Below, piece by piece: positions 1 through 7,924 of a stretch of DNA of 64,000 nucleotides. A program made the position numbers and the translations under genes. Source of the DNA: a gamma proteobacterium symbiont of Ctena orbiculata (lineage in GTDB: Bacteria > Pseudomonadota > Gammaproteobacteria > Chromatiales > Chromatiaceae); assembly GCA_003058495.1 (NCBI GenBank), contig QBVC01000027.1, positions 1 to 64,000 on the forward strand, in the 5' to 3' direction. Every line of letters begins with the position of its first letter. Position 1 is the stretch's first letter. Under the pieces are notes generated by a model. That model saw nothing but the letters and a program-made list of their open reading frames with translations. It did no database searches and was not told the origin of the DNA.

Positions 1-351
1 CAGCCCGATTGCCTGAAGACCGATCTGAATCCCAACCAGGAGATGCAGGCGCTGCGTATCGTGCAGGAGGCGCTTGCCAATATCCGTAAACACGCCAAAG
101 CCCACACAATCCGCATCTTGTTACGCTGTCGCAGTCCGGGTAGTTATCTGATACTGGTCGAGGATGACGGTGTCGGTTTCGAGGGCGCGGTGCCCCAGGG
201 CAACCCGGGTGAGCATATCGGGCTGTCGATCATGGAGGAGCGCGCCCGGCGAGTCGATGGCGAGTTGTCGATCGAGAGCGAGCCCGGCGAGGGTACCCGG
301 GTCGAGCTGGTGATCCGCAGTGAAAAAAGCGAAGCGAGTCTACAGAGGTAA
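1..351 (+). CDS. NarX/NarQ-type sensor histidine kinase, C-terminal part (5' end outside window)
   Basis: Only the last ~116 codons are present; the frame is open to base 1, so the gene begins before the window. The fragment is a complete HATPase_c ATP-binding domain: an N-box (IVQEALANIRKHAKA), a D-box (VEDDGVGF) and a G-box (GLSIMEERARRVDG). Spacing and wording match the HisKA_3/NarX class, which phosphorylates LuxR-type response regulators. The partner follows after 6 bases (358-1008), so the two form one operon. The input domain is not visible, so nitrate sensing is inferred only from similarity of the pair to NarXL; another redox or respiratory signal is possible. Confidence 0.85.
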   Translation, partial: QPDCLKTDLNPNQEMQALRIVQEALANIRKHAKAHTIRILLRCRSPGSYLILVEDDGVGFEGAVPQGNPGEHIGLSIMEERARRVDGELSIESEPGEGTRVELVIRSEKSEASLQR

Positions 352-357
352 AGCAAG

Positions 358-1008
358 ATGCGGGTATTACTGATAGATGATCACGCCCTGTTTCGTATCG
401 GCCTGCAGGAGCTGCTGGAGCGTCGCGGCATCGATGTCATCGCCATCGGTGACTGCCTGAAGGGTATTGAGACCGTGGCCACGGATCGGCCCGATGTGGT
501 GCTGCTCGACATGCGCATGCCCGATATGACCGGCACCGAGGTGTTGAGCGTGTTGCGCAAGCACTATCCGGAGATGCCTATCAGCATGCTGACCACCAGC
601 CGCGAGGAGTCGGACGTCATCGAGGCCCTGCAAAACGGCGCCCAGGGATACCTGCTGAAGGATATGGAACCCGACGAGCTTATCGATGCGCTGCAGCAGA
701 TCAAACAGGGACAGACCGTGGTGGCCAAGGAGCTGACGGGGGTGTTGGCCAAGGCGGTGCAGGGGGAGGGGCAGAGCAGCACGCCGCCGACCTCCTCACT
801 GGATGACCTGACCCCTCGCGAGCGGGAGATCCTCTGCCACCTGGCCGATGGGCAGAGCAACAAGGTGATTGCGCGTAACCTGGGTATTTCCGACGGTACG
901 GTAAAGCTCCATGTCAAGGCGATACTGCGCAAGCTGGATGTCCACTCCCGGGTAGAGGCGGCGGTGATAGCCGTGGAACAGAACCTCTGTTCCAGAGGGC
1001 AGCTATAG
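358..1008 (+). CDS. NarL-family (LuxR-type) response regulator
   Basis: 216 aa, full length for a NarL/FixJ regulator. The N-terminal receiver has the acidic pair D7-D8, the phosphoacceptor D51 (VVLLDMRMP) and the conserved lysine in YLLKD. The C-terminal LuxR-type helix-turn-helix starts at LTPREREILCHLADG and includes IARNLGISDGTVKLHVK. It lies 6 bases after the kinase fragment, so both are probably co-transcribed and this is its cognate output. Targets cannot be read from the sequence; NarL-like proteins usually control anaerobic respiration genes. The rhodanese at 1066 follows on the same strand and may be in the same unit. Confidence 0.9.
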   Translation: MRVLLIDDHALFRIGLQELLERRGIDVIAIGDCLKGIETVATDRPDVVLLDMRMPDMTGTEVLSVLRKHYPEMPISMLTTSREESDVIEALQNGAQGYLLKDMEPDELIDALQQIKQGQTVVAKELTGVLAKAVQGEGQSSTPPTSSLDDLTPREREILCHLADGQSNKVIARNLGISDGTVKLHVKAILRKLDVHSRVEAAVIAVEQNLCSRGQL

Positions 1009-1065
1009 CAGCGACCGGCCGACGCGCCCTGTGGCACGGGAACCAGGAACAGATACAGAGAATAG

Positions 1066-1533
1066 ATGAAAAACTTCCTAAATTTGATCAGTGACAGCCT
1101 GAGCGACGTCGACGAGATTATGCCCTGGGACCTCGAGGAGAGGATGGTGGCCAACCCCGATCTGCTGATCGTCGATGTGCGCGAGCCCTACGAGTACGAC
1201 GCCATGCATATCGAGGGTTCTCTCGCCGTCCCCCGCGGTATTCTCGAATCGGCCTGCGAATGGGACTATGAGGAGACGCTTCCCGAACTGGTGAATGCGC
1301 GGCAGCGTGAAATCGTCGTCGTCTGCCGCTCCGGCTACCGCAGCGTGCTTGCCACCTTCTCCATGCATGTGCTCGGTTATGAGAATGTGGTCTCCCTGAA
1401 GACCGGACTGCGCGGCTGGAACGACTACGAACAGCCGTTGGTGGACAAAGAGGGGAAGCTGGTGGAGATTGAAGATGCGGATGACTACTTCACTCCCAAG
1501 CTGCGAGGGGACCAGCTAAGACCGAAGCTTTAG
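1066..1533 (+). CDS. Rhodanese-domain protein
   Basis: 155 aa with one rhodanese fold: LLIVDVREPYEYDAMHIEG (the CH2A-like segment) and the active loop CRSGYRS with catalytic C87. No signal peptide or membrane segment, so probably cytoplasmic. Rhodaneses carry sulfane sulfur as a cysteine persulfide and pass it to acceptor proteins. The ~20 residues before the domain and the acidic tail (EIEDADDYF) are extra to the core fold. It sits 57 bases after the NarL-like regulator with no terminator between, so co-expression is likely. Donor and acceptor are unknown. Its stop codon lies at the edge of an inverted repeat. Confidence 0.85.
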   Translation: MKNFLNLISDSLSDVDEIMPWDLEERMVANPDLLIVDVREPYEYDAMHIEGSLAVPRGILESACEWDYEETLPELVNARQREIVVVCRSGYRSVLATFSMHVLGYENVVSLKTGLRGWNDYEQPLVDKEGKLVEIEDADDYFTPKLRGDQLRPKL

Positions 1534-1606
1534 AGTTTTGAGTTAATCAAGAGAAAAGCGTGAGCGAAGCGAACCCGACAATTCAAAACTCATAACTCAA
1601 AACTCT
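1532..1606. repeat. Inverted-repeat element in spacer (gttttgagt family)
   Basis: A perfect 13-bp inverted repeat (AGAGTTTTGAGTT at 1532-1544 and its complement at 1594-1606) bounds about 49 bp containing AGCGAAGCGAAC. Terminal TTTTGA-type repeats and a GTTCGCTTCGC core are also seen in the two longer elements next to soeB (37673 and 38534), so this looks like a shorter or diverged relative. It overlaps the rhodanese stop codon. No ORF. Confidence 0.6.
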
Positions 1607-1687
1607 TCAGACAATCTATAATCCCCCGAATCGATTGAGAATAACCAGCGGTGCGGCAAGCCGCACCCTGCATTGGTTAAAATTCAA

Positions 1688-1716
1688 TTTGCGTTTATTC
1701 GCGTTCATTTGCGGAC
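1688..1716. repeat. Dispersed repeat, TTTGCG-TTTATT-GCG-TTCATTTGCGGAC type
   Basis: Twenty-nine bases built from TTTGCGTTTATT, CGCGTTCATT and TGCGGAC. Nearly the same string occurs in reverse orientation at 4658-4687, shorter versions at 4813-4834, and a relative flanks the composite repeat at 58438-58633. The last base coincides with the cysG stop codon. Function unknown; it looks like a dispersed non-coding repeat. Confidence 0.65.
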
Positions 1717-3140
1717 TAATAATCGATCGGTGAAGTCGCCCCCTGTTCGGAATGGGGCGGGGCCTCGTACCACGAGAGCTTCTCCTGCAGTTCGACTACG
1801 CGGCCGACGATGATCAGGGTCGGCGGTTTCGGGCGCTCCCGCTCGACCAGATCGAGGATCGTCTCCAGGGTGCCGGTGAACACCCGTTGCATCTGGGTGG
1901 TGCCCTGCTGAATCAGTGCAATCGGCATGTCACCGTCGACACCCTGGTTCTTCAGTTCCCTGCAGATTACGGGCAGGCCGACCAAGCCCATGTAGAAGAC
2001 GATGGTCTGACTTGGCTGCGCCAGCATCTCCCAGTTCAGGTTCATGGTGCCATCCTTGAGATGGCCGGTGACGAAGGTCACCGATTGGGCATAGTCCCTG
2101 TGGGTCAGGGGTATGCCCGCATAGGAGGCGCATCCCGAGGCGGCGGTTATCCCCGGAATCACCTGGAAGGGGACGCCCTCGGCGGCCAGGGTGTCGATCT
2201 CCTCGCCGCCGCGCCCGAAGATGAAGGGGTCGCCGCCCTTCAGCCGCAATACCCGCTTCCCCTGCTTGGCCAGCTTCGCCAGCAGCTGGTTGATCTCCTC
2301 CTGGCGCATGGTGTGCTTGTCGCGCTCCTTGCCGACATAGATGTGCTCGGCATCGTGGCGGGTCATGTCCAGGATCGGCTTGGCCACGAGGCGGTCGTAG
2401 ATCACCACATCGGCCTGCTGCATCAGCCGCAAGGCGCGGAAGGTCAACAGGTCTGGATCGCCGGGACCGGCGCCGACCAGGTAGACCTCACCCATCTTCT
2501 GTTGCGACAGGGGGGTGCCGAGGATCTGTTCCATGAGTTGATCGGCCTCATCCTGATGACCGGAAAAGACCCGCTCGGCAACCCTGCCCTGGAGCACGCG
2601 ATCCCAGAACAAGCGCCGATCGACGGGCTCGGCGTAGCGCTCTTTCACCCGTTGGCGAAAACGCTTGCAGAGTTCGGCCAGGCGGCCGTATCCGGCTGGG
2701 ATCAGGGACTCGAGACGGGAGCGTATCAGGCGTGCCAAAACCGGGGAGGCGCCACCGGTGGAGACCGCTGCGACCACCGGAGAGCGGTCGATGATGGAAG
2801 GGACGATGAATCTGCAGAGTTCCGGTTGATCGACCACGTTGACCGGGATGCGCTGACGGGTTGCGATTTCCGCAACCCGCCGGTTCACCGCCGGATCGTT
2901 GGTGGCCGCGATGGCGAGATACTGGCCATTCAGGTCCTCGTCCCGGAACCCTCTTGCCCGGTGTGTAAGGCGCCCCATATCGCGCCATGTGGCGAGGTTA
3001 TGGCACAGATCGGGAGAGACCAGGGTCACATCGGCACCCGATCTCAGGAGCAGGGCGGTTTTTCTCTCGGCGATCGAGCCACCCCCCACGACCAGGCAGG
3101 GGCGGCTCTTTAAATCAAGGAAAATAGGGAAAAAATCCAT
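1716..3140 (-). CDS. cysG: Sirohaem synthase (dehydrogenase/ferrochelatase + uroporphyrinogen-III methyltransferase)
   Basis: 474 aa, the usual length of the CysG fusion. The N-terminal half is the precorrin-2 dehydrogenase/sirohydrochlorin ferrochelatase: VVGGGSIAERK (NAD binding, residues 18-27), D104 in NVVDQPE and the serine in STGGASP. The second half is the SAM-dependent methyltransferase, from GEVYLVGAGPGDPD (residues 218-230), with GGDPFIFGRGGEE further on. It makes sirohaem from uroporphyrinogen III for sulfite/nitrite reductases. It is divergent from the rhodanese-tusA-dsrE2 cluster, which fits supply of sirohaem to a reverse dissimilatory sulfite reductase; that enzyme is not in the window, so the link is inference. 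Confidence 0.95.
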   Translation of the reverse strand: MDFFPIFLDLKSRPCLVVGGGSIAERKTALLLRSGADVTLVSPDLCHNLATWRDMGRLTHRARGFRDEDLNGQYLAIAATNDPAVNRRVAEIATRQRIPVNVVDQPELCRFIVPSIIDRSPVVAAVSTGGASPVLARLIRSRLESLIPAGYGRLAELCKRFRQRVKERYAEPVDRRLFWDRVLQGRVAERVFSGHQDEADQLMEQILGTPLSQQKMGEVYLVGAGPGDPDLLTFRALRLMQQADVVIYDRLVAKPILDMTRHDAEHIYVGKERDKHTMRQEEINQLLAKLAKQGKRVLRLKGGDPFIFGRGGEEIDTLAAEGVPFQVIPGITAASGCASYAGIPLTHRDYAQSVTFVTGHLKDGTMNLNWEMLAQPSQTIVFYMGLVGLPVICRELKNQGVDGDMPIALIQQGTTQMQRVFTGTLETILDLVERERPKPPTLIIVGRVVELQEKLSWYEAPPHSEQGATSPIDY

Positions 3141-3319
3141 ATAATATCAATTGGTTGGTTAGATTTAATCTGATCTGCAAGTTGCTGTGAACGACTCTAT
3201 CATGACTCAATCACCCCGATAAACCAAAGGCTAATTGAACCAATCCAGCTTGCAATATTTAAACGCATTAATATACTAATATATTCCGTAATCTGTTTTT
3301 TTAAAAGGCGACCCAGCAA

Positions 3320-3649
3320 GTGATGATAAAGGAAATTGATGCGCACGATCTTCAGACCCGTCTCAATGAGGGCGATAATTTTCTGCTCCTGGATATTCGC
3401 AGCGCAGGGGAGCTCGCCCAGGGTGTACTGCCTGACGCGGTACATATGCCCATGCATCTAATTCCCTTGAGAATCAGCGAATTGCCTAAAGACAAAGAGA
3501 TCATACTCTATTGTCACAGCGGTGCGCGTTCCTACCACGCCTGTGCCTATCTGGCACAGCAGGGTATCGACAACGCGATCAATCTGCGCGGTGGCATCCT
3601 GGGCTGGGCAAGATCGGGTTTTCAACTGGACGCCAGACTGGCGAGCTAG
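3320..3649 (+). CDS. Single-domain rhodanese of the rhd-tusA-dsrE2 cluster
   Basis: 109 aa, one rhodanese domain: FLLLDIRSAGELAQG and the active loop CHSGARS with C65. No export signal. The order rhodanese, TusA, DsrE2 on one strand matches the rhd_2599-tusA-dsrE2 unit known from Allochromatium vinosum, where the proteins pass sulfur from low-molecular-weight persulfide towards the Dsr machinery. I infer the same role: first cytoplasmic acceptor of sulfane sulfur. Two adjacent ATGs (3320 and 3323) are possible starts. The spacer upstream is AT-rich and divergent with cysG, so the promoter is probably in 3141-3319, where I see no clear operator. Confidence 0.9.
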   Translation: MMIKEIDAHDLQTRLNEGDNFLLLDIRSAGELAQGVLPDAVHMPMHLIPLRISELPKDKEIILYCHSGARSYHACAYLAQQGIDNAINLRGGILGWARSGFQLDARLAS

Positions 3650-3802
3650 TGATCCACGGCGGCTATCGATTCGGGTAGCACTGTGGAGGGTGGCAGCCGG
3701 ACCATCCGACGACTTGCGTTTATCAGACGCATGACATATAAAGGTCCGTCTGTTTTTAACGGCATACAAAACACATTAAATTAAATAGCTGGAGGTCATA
3801 CC

Positions 3803-4033
3803 ATGGCAGATTTTGATCAAGAACTGGACGCAAGCGGGCTTAACTGCCCACTGCCTATTCTGCGTGCTAAGAAAACCCTGAATGGTATGGAATCCGGAAA
3901 AGTATTGCACATCATCGCGACCGATCCCGGTTCAGTGAAGGATTTCGAGGCGTTCGCCAACCAGACCGGTAACGAGTTGATGGAGTCGAAGGAAGTTGGC
4001 GGTAAATTTGAATTTCTGATCAAGAAAGCCTGA
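3803..4033 (+). CDS. tusA: TusA-family sulfur carrier protein
   Basis: 76 aa, standard TusA size. The signature GLNCPLPILRAKKTL gives the CPxP motif with the sulfur-carrying C15; the rest (IIATDPGSVKDFEAF, GGKFEFLIKKA) is the small beta-alpha fold. A clear GGAGG ribosome site lies just before the ATG. TusA carries persulfide between rhodanese, DsrE-type proteins and final acceptors. Here it sits between a rhodanese (153 bases upstream) and dsrE2 (25 bases downstream), so in this context it most likely serves sulfur oxidation rather than tRNA thiolation. Co-translation with dsrE2 is likely given the short gap. Confidence 0.93.
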   Translation: MADFDQELDASGLNCPLPILRAKKTLNGMESGKVLHIIATDPGSVKDFEAFANQTGNELMESKEVGGKFEFLIKKA

Positions 4034-4058
4034 TTGGAGTTTTTCAGGAGACACTATC

Positions 4059-4541
4059 ATGTCAGACGAAAAAAAACTTGCCATTATCGCCACCAAAGGC
4101 TCCCTTGATTGGGCCTATCCCCCATTCATTCTTGCCTCCACCGCCGCTGCCCTTGGCTATGAGACGGAGATATTCTTCACCTTCTATGGCCTGCAGCTGC
4201 TGAAAAAGAATCTCGATCTGGAAGTGACGCCACTGGGAAATCCGGGCATGCCCATGCCCATGGGTATGGATAAGTGGTTTCCGGTACTGGGTCTCGCGCT
4301 ACCGGGCATGCAGGGCATGATGACCGGTATGATGAAGAAAAAGATGGCCTCCAAAGGGGTCGCCGATCTCACCGAGCTGCGCGAGCTTTGCCAGGAGGCC
4401 GAGGTCAAACTGATTGCCTGTCAGATGACGGTGGATCTGTTTGAGATGAATACCAGCGAATTCATTGACGGTATCGAATATGCGGGTGCCGCACGCTTCT
4501 TTGAATTTGCCGGCAACAGCGATATCTGCCTTTACATCTAA
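4059..4541 (+). CDS. dsrE2: DsrE2-like sulfur transfer protein (DsrE/DsrF-like family)
   Basis: 160 aa with the DsrE2A pattern: LAIIATKGSLDWAYPPFILA at the start, a methionine/glycine-rich hydrophobic middle (PMPMGM, MQGMMTGMM, about residues 64-92) and the ACQMTVDLF motif carrying C121. C111 and C157 are also present. DsrE2 proteins of purple sulfur bacteria are membrane-associated sulfurtransferases interacting with TusA and rhodanese; membrane attachment through the hydrophobic middle is plausible here. AGGAG precedes the start. It ends the operon: a strong rho-independent terminator follows at 4565-4593. Confidence 0.88.
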   Translation: MSDEKKLAIIATKGSLDWAYPPFILASTAAALGYETEIFFTFYGLQLLKKNLDLEVTPLGNPGMPMPMGMDKWFPVLGLALPGMQGMMTGMMKKKMASKGVADLTELRELCQEAEVKLIACQMTVDLFEMNTSEFIDGIEYAGAARFFEFAGNSDICLYI

Positions 4542-4564
4542 CCCGTTGTAAAATGCAGTCACGG

Positions 4565-4593
4565 CGCCGCCCCACAAGGGCGGCGTTTTTTTT
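4565..4593 (+). terminator. Rho-independent terminator of rhd-tusA-dsrE2
   Basis: An 8-bp perfect GC stem (CGCCGCCC / GGGCGGCG, 4565-4572 and 4578-4585) with a 5-base loop is followed by eight T. It sits 24 bases after the dsrE2 stop. Confidence 0.93.
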
Positions 4594-4633
4594 GTGCTAA
4601 AAAAACCTGATCAGGTGGAAAACAGATCGAGAA

Positions 4634-4834
4634 CGAGCCGCAAATGGATTTATTATAAGTCCGCAAATGAACGCTAATAAACGCAGATAATGTTAGTTAC
4701 TGTTGTCTTTACTGATACGGGACCTATCCAGTAGGAATCTGGCCTATCCACCTGGGAAGATGTGGCTGGCTAATCCAATGTGCCGCTCCGTTACTACATA
4801 AAAAAATCAATCTATTTGCGTCCATTTGCGGACT
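4634..4834. repeat. Inverted-repeat remnant of the TTTGCG repeat family
   Basis: The spacer between dsrE2 and the porin gene carries CCGCAAATGGA (about 4637) facing TCCATTTGCGG (4820-4830), plus a reverse copy of the 1688 repeat at 4658-4687. Together they form a ~200-bp segment with inverted ends. Between them (about 4690-4810) I see no gene, RNA or operator. Most of this 384-base gap is therefore repeat plus two terminators. Confidence 0.55.
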
Positions 4835-4869
4835 TTTTTATTCTGCCGTTCCGACCTGTGGAAAGAAGC

Positions 4870-4898
4870 AAAAAAACCCCGAGCGGGTACTCGGGGTT
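4870..4898 (-). terminator. Rho-independent terminator of the FadL-like porin gene
   Basis: On the minus strand the porin gene is followed by a 9-bp stem (AACCCCGAG / CTCGGGGTT, loop of 6) and a run of seven T (A-tract 4870-4876 on the plus strand). It lies 27 bases after the stop codon. Confidence 0.92.
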
Positions 4899-4924
4899 CG
4901 AGTGTCAATCAATACAGTATCTGT

Positions 4925-6226
4925 TTACATGAAGCTTTTCTTCACGCCGATGCCGAACAGGTGGACGCTCGACTCGTAGTCGCCGTTGACGGCGCTGGTG
5001 CCGTTGGTTTCAGCGGCGTCCGGTGCCGCATGGACGAATGTGGGATCGATATCCAGGGTCCTGTCGTCGAATTTGACATACATATAGCCGACATCGACGG
5101 TCCAGCCGTTAGTCAGGGTATGCCCCACCCCAAGGCTGAACAGCTGGCGGTCCGCGTCGGGTATGCGCGGGCTGTAGAAGTCGTCGTCCTGGGGCGTTTC
5201 ATCGAAGGTGTATCCGATCCGCAGCTGGGTCGCCTGGGTGAAGTCGTAGCTGATGCCGATCCTGTAGGCATTGGCGTCATCCCACTGGTTGTTGCTGGTG
5301 ACGATATTGACGTCGTACTGGTCATGATCGACGACAAGCTTGTCGAAGGAACTCCAGCCCGTGCGGGTGACATCGAACTCAATGGCAAGTTTCTGGGTGG
5401 TCTGATTTCTTACCCCGACCTGCAGGCGCCAGGGTACGGTCAATTCCGCATCGACCCTGTTGGAAAAGAATGAAGGGAGGGCGCCTGCGGGGAGATCGAC
5501 CCTGCCCTCTACCGGGATGTTCGCCTCCGAGTGGTAGCTGGCGCCGAAGCTCCAATCACCCTGATCGACCATAAAACCCAGGTTGAAGCCTACGCCGCGT
5601 CCGTCACCCTCAAGGTCGGCTGCGGGATTGGAGCCTGGCATGCCCGCATTGATGTCGCCGTTGAAGATGACTTCGCGCATCCAGTAGTAGTCGACACCGC
5701 CTGAGAGGCTGGCTTTATCGTTGATTTTGTAGGCGACACTGGGTGAAAAAGCGATGATCTCCAGTTTACTCTGGGTGGGTATGGTGGCGGCGGGGGGGTA
5801 CTGGGCGTCGAAGGTCCCCGCGGGCCAATCGGTCTCCAGTCCAAAAGGCGCATTGACGGAAATACCCAGCGACCAGGTTTCGTTGAGCTGGGCAAAGGCT
5901 GTCAGGGCCGGGATCGCCACGGCATCGTTGGCGTCGCTGTCGACACTGCCGCTGCCCGTATTGACGCTCAGATCGGGCTCCACCAGCATCAGGCCAAGCT
6001 CGACGGCCTTGCCCTGGTGAAAGGCCATGGCGGCGGGGTTATAGGCGATGGCCGACAGGGAATCGGGATTCGCAACCATGGCATTGGAGAGGGCAAGCCC
6101 GGTGATGTTCAACTCGGGAACTGCAAAACCCGATGCCTGGGCGGTCTGGTTCAGGGTAAACAGGGCAGCACCGCATGCCATTGCCAGTCGAGAAAGTTGA
6201 AGCTTCTTGTTGAAATGCATCCGCAT
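4925..6226 (-). CDS. FadL/OmpP1-family outer-membrane channel
   Basis: 433 aa. A signal peptide (RLAMACGAALFTLNQTAQAS) is followed at once by the mature start SGFAVPELNITGLALSNA, then NPDSLSAIAYNPAAMAFHQG, the hallmark of the FadL/TodX family. The rest is rich in alternating beta strands typical of a 14-strand barrel. The chain ends VKKSFM, one residue beyond the usual terminal aromatic. Family members take up long-chain fatty acids or other hydrophobic compounds through the outer membrane; the substrate is not evident. GGAGG lies 5 bases before the ATG. A strong terminator follows. Monocistronic; divergent from the LysR gene at 6548. Confidence 0.9.
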   Translation of the reverse strand: MRMHFNKKLQLSRLAMACGAALFTLNQTAQASGFAVPELNITGLALSNAMVANPDSLSAIAYNPAAMAFHQGKAVELGLMLVEPDLSVNTGSGSVDSDANDAVAIPALTAFAQLNETWSLGISVNAPFGLETDWPAGTFDAQYPPAATIPTQSKLEIIAFSPSVAYKINDKASLSGGVDYYWMREVIFNGDINAGMPGSNPAADLEGDGRGVGFNLGFMVDQGDWSFGASYHSEANIPVEGRVDLPAGALPSFFSNRVDAELTVPWRLQVGVRNQTTQKLAIEFDVTRTGWSSFDKLVVDHDQYDVNIVTSNNQWDDANAYRIGISYDFTQATQLRIGYTFDETPQDDDFYSPRIPDADRQLFSLGVGHTLTNGWTVDVGYMYVKFDDRTLDIDPTFVHAAPDAAETNGTSAVNGDYESSVHLFGIGVKKSFM

Positions 6227-6547
6227 ATTTCCTCCGCCTTAGTTATCAATTATTTTTAGCCTGCCCCTCTTCTGCCAAAAGAAGGCCGGCAGGGTCAGGC
6301 CGGTTCATTGCGACATTGATCCCCCAATGACGCCACAATGGGTCCATTTTGTGAGGCTAGAGGATTTTTCATCGAATTTCCATGTTTTCTGGACAAGTAA
6401 TTGCACTATGGGTGTTTTTTGCCTTCGCGCCACCCAACCCCGCCTCGATTTTTCCGGTTTTGTTTAACAGCTCCCATAGCCTGTTGAGTTATGGTATAAA
6501 TTGAGTTTATCTACGTTAAAGAACGGTTGATTGGACCCATAAATACA

Positions 6548-7456
6548 ATGGCGGATCGAAGATTACAAGTTTTTCATACGGTTGCACGTCTATTAAGTTT
6601 CACCAAGGCGGCGGAGACGCTGCATATGACTCAACCGGCCGTGACCTTTCAGGTCCGACAGCTGGAGGAGTACTTCAATACCCGTCTCTTCGATCGTACC
6701 CATAACCGCATCAGTCTGACCGAGGCGGGAGAGCGGGTCTATGAGTATGCCGACAGGATCTTCGATCTCTATGCCGATATGGAGAATTCTGTTCGTGAGA
6801 TGACGGGTGAGATCAGGGGTGCCCTGACCATCGGTGCCAGTACCACCATCGCCGAATATATGCTGCCCGCCCTGCTGGGGGATTTCGGCGCCCGCTTCCC
6901 GGAGGTCACGATCCACTTGCGCGTTTCCAATTCAGACGGCATCGTCTCGATGGTCGAGAACAACACCATCGATCTGGGTGTCGTCGAGGCGCCGGTGGGC
7001 AACAAGAACCTGGTGGTCGAGATGTGCCGTGAGGATCACCTGGTGGCGATCGTACCCCCGAACCACGACCTCGCCGAGCTGGAGTCGGTCGAGATAGGCC
7101 GGCTCATCGAATACCCCTTCATCTGCCGCGAAGAGGGGTCCGGCACCCGGGAGGTGATCAACGAGTATCTGGAAACCAACTCATGCGACTCGGCATTGAA
7201 TATCTCCATGGAGCTGGGCAGCCCCGAAGCGGTCAAAGGGGCGGTCGAGGCGGGCATGGGCGTCTCCGTGGTCTCCCGTGCCACCATTCAGAAAGAGCTG
7301 AAGCTGGATACCCTGCGGGCGATCAACCTGGAGCCTAAACTGGAACGCCCCTTCTCATTCGTACACCAAAAGCAGAAATTCAGGCTGCGCGCCATGGAGG
7401 AGCTGCTCGACTTTGCCAGAGGCTATTGTGAAGATCACGCCGAGGAGCAGCTGTAA
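6548..7456 (+). CDS. LysR-family transcriptional regulator (CysL/YeiE-like)
   Basis: 302 aa from the ATG; an in-frame TTG 21 bases upstream (6527) is the alternative, and neither has a strong ribosome site. The N-terminal winged helix reads ADRRLQVFHTVARLLSFTKA ... MTQPAVTFQVRQLEEYF, the canonical LysR HTH, followed by a periplasmic-binding-like effector domain (GALTIGASTTIAEYMLPALL onward). Wording resembles the CysL/YeiE branch, whose members often regulate sulfite or sulfur metabolism genes; that assignment is by recall only. It diverges from the FadL-like gene with a ~320-base spacer in which I found no convincing LysR box (T-N11-A), although one could be hidden. Confidence 0.88.
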   Translation: MADRRLQVFHTVARLLSFTKAAETLHMTQPAVTFQVRQLEEYFNTRLFDRTHNRISLTEAGERVYEYADRIFDLYADMENSVREMTGEIRGALTIGASTTIAEYMLPALLGDFGARFPEVTIHLRVSNSDGIVSMVENNTIDLGVVEAPVGNKNLVVEMCREDHLVAIVPPNHDLAELESVEIGRLIEYPFICREEGSGTREVINEYLETNSCDSALNISMELGSPEAVKGAVEAGMGVSVVSRATIQKELKLDTLRAINLEPKLERPFSFVHQKQKFRLRAMEELLDFARGYCEDHAEEQL

Positions 7457-7514
7457 CAGCGATCCCCGTGGTGACAGCCGGCCGGGTCTTCAAGATCTTT
7501 AAGGTGGAACCATT

Positions 7515-7916
7515 GTGCAAATAGTTCCTACACAGAAAAGACTGGCCGCCGACCAGCAGAGGCTGCTGGAGCTCTTTGCGCGACTCGATCACCAACAGCG
7601 GCAGAGCTTGCTCTCTTTTGCCGCCTTTCTGACAAGCCAGGAGGGTGCGGAGAGCGAGTCCGAGGATGAGCAGGTCCATCAACCCAAGCGCATCGATCGA
7701 CCCCGGGAGGAGTCCGTGGTGAAGGCGATCAAGCGCCTTTCGGAAACCTATTTCATGGTCGAGAAAGAGCTGCTGTTGGATGAGACATCATCATTGATGA
7801 TGGCCCACATGATGCAAGGACGTGACGCGAAGTCTGTAATCGATGAGTTGGAGGCATTGTTTGCCCGGCACTACCAGAACTATCTGGATGATCGCAGAGA
7901 CGGTGGCGCCGAATAG
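7515..7916 (+). CDS. Conserved hypothetical protein upstream of perM
   Basis: 133 aa, no family recognised. It starts at a GTG with a good AAGGTGG ribosome site 7 bases upstream. The protein is hydrophilic and predicted helical: a leucine/glutamine-rich N-terminus (RLAADQQRLLELFARLDHQQ), an acidic-to-basic middle (about residues 44-66) and helical segments with a methionine patch (SSLMMAHMMQG). No signal peptide or membrane span. It ends 8 bases before the PerM-like permease, so the two are likely translated together and may work together, for example as a cytoplasmic partner. That is inference from spacing. Confidence 0.7.
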   Translation: MQIVPTQKRLAADQQRLLELFARLDHQQRQSLLSFAAFLTSQEGAESESEDEQVHQPKRIDRPREESVVKAIKRLSETYFMVEKELLLDETSSLMMAHMMQGRDAKSVIDELEALFARHYQNYLDDRRDGGAE

Positions 7917-7924
7917 GTAGTCCT

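Noticed and set aside
1752-3113. Plus-strand frame opposite cysG
   Set aside because: Shadow of cysG; conserved CysG motifs are on the minus strand.
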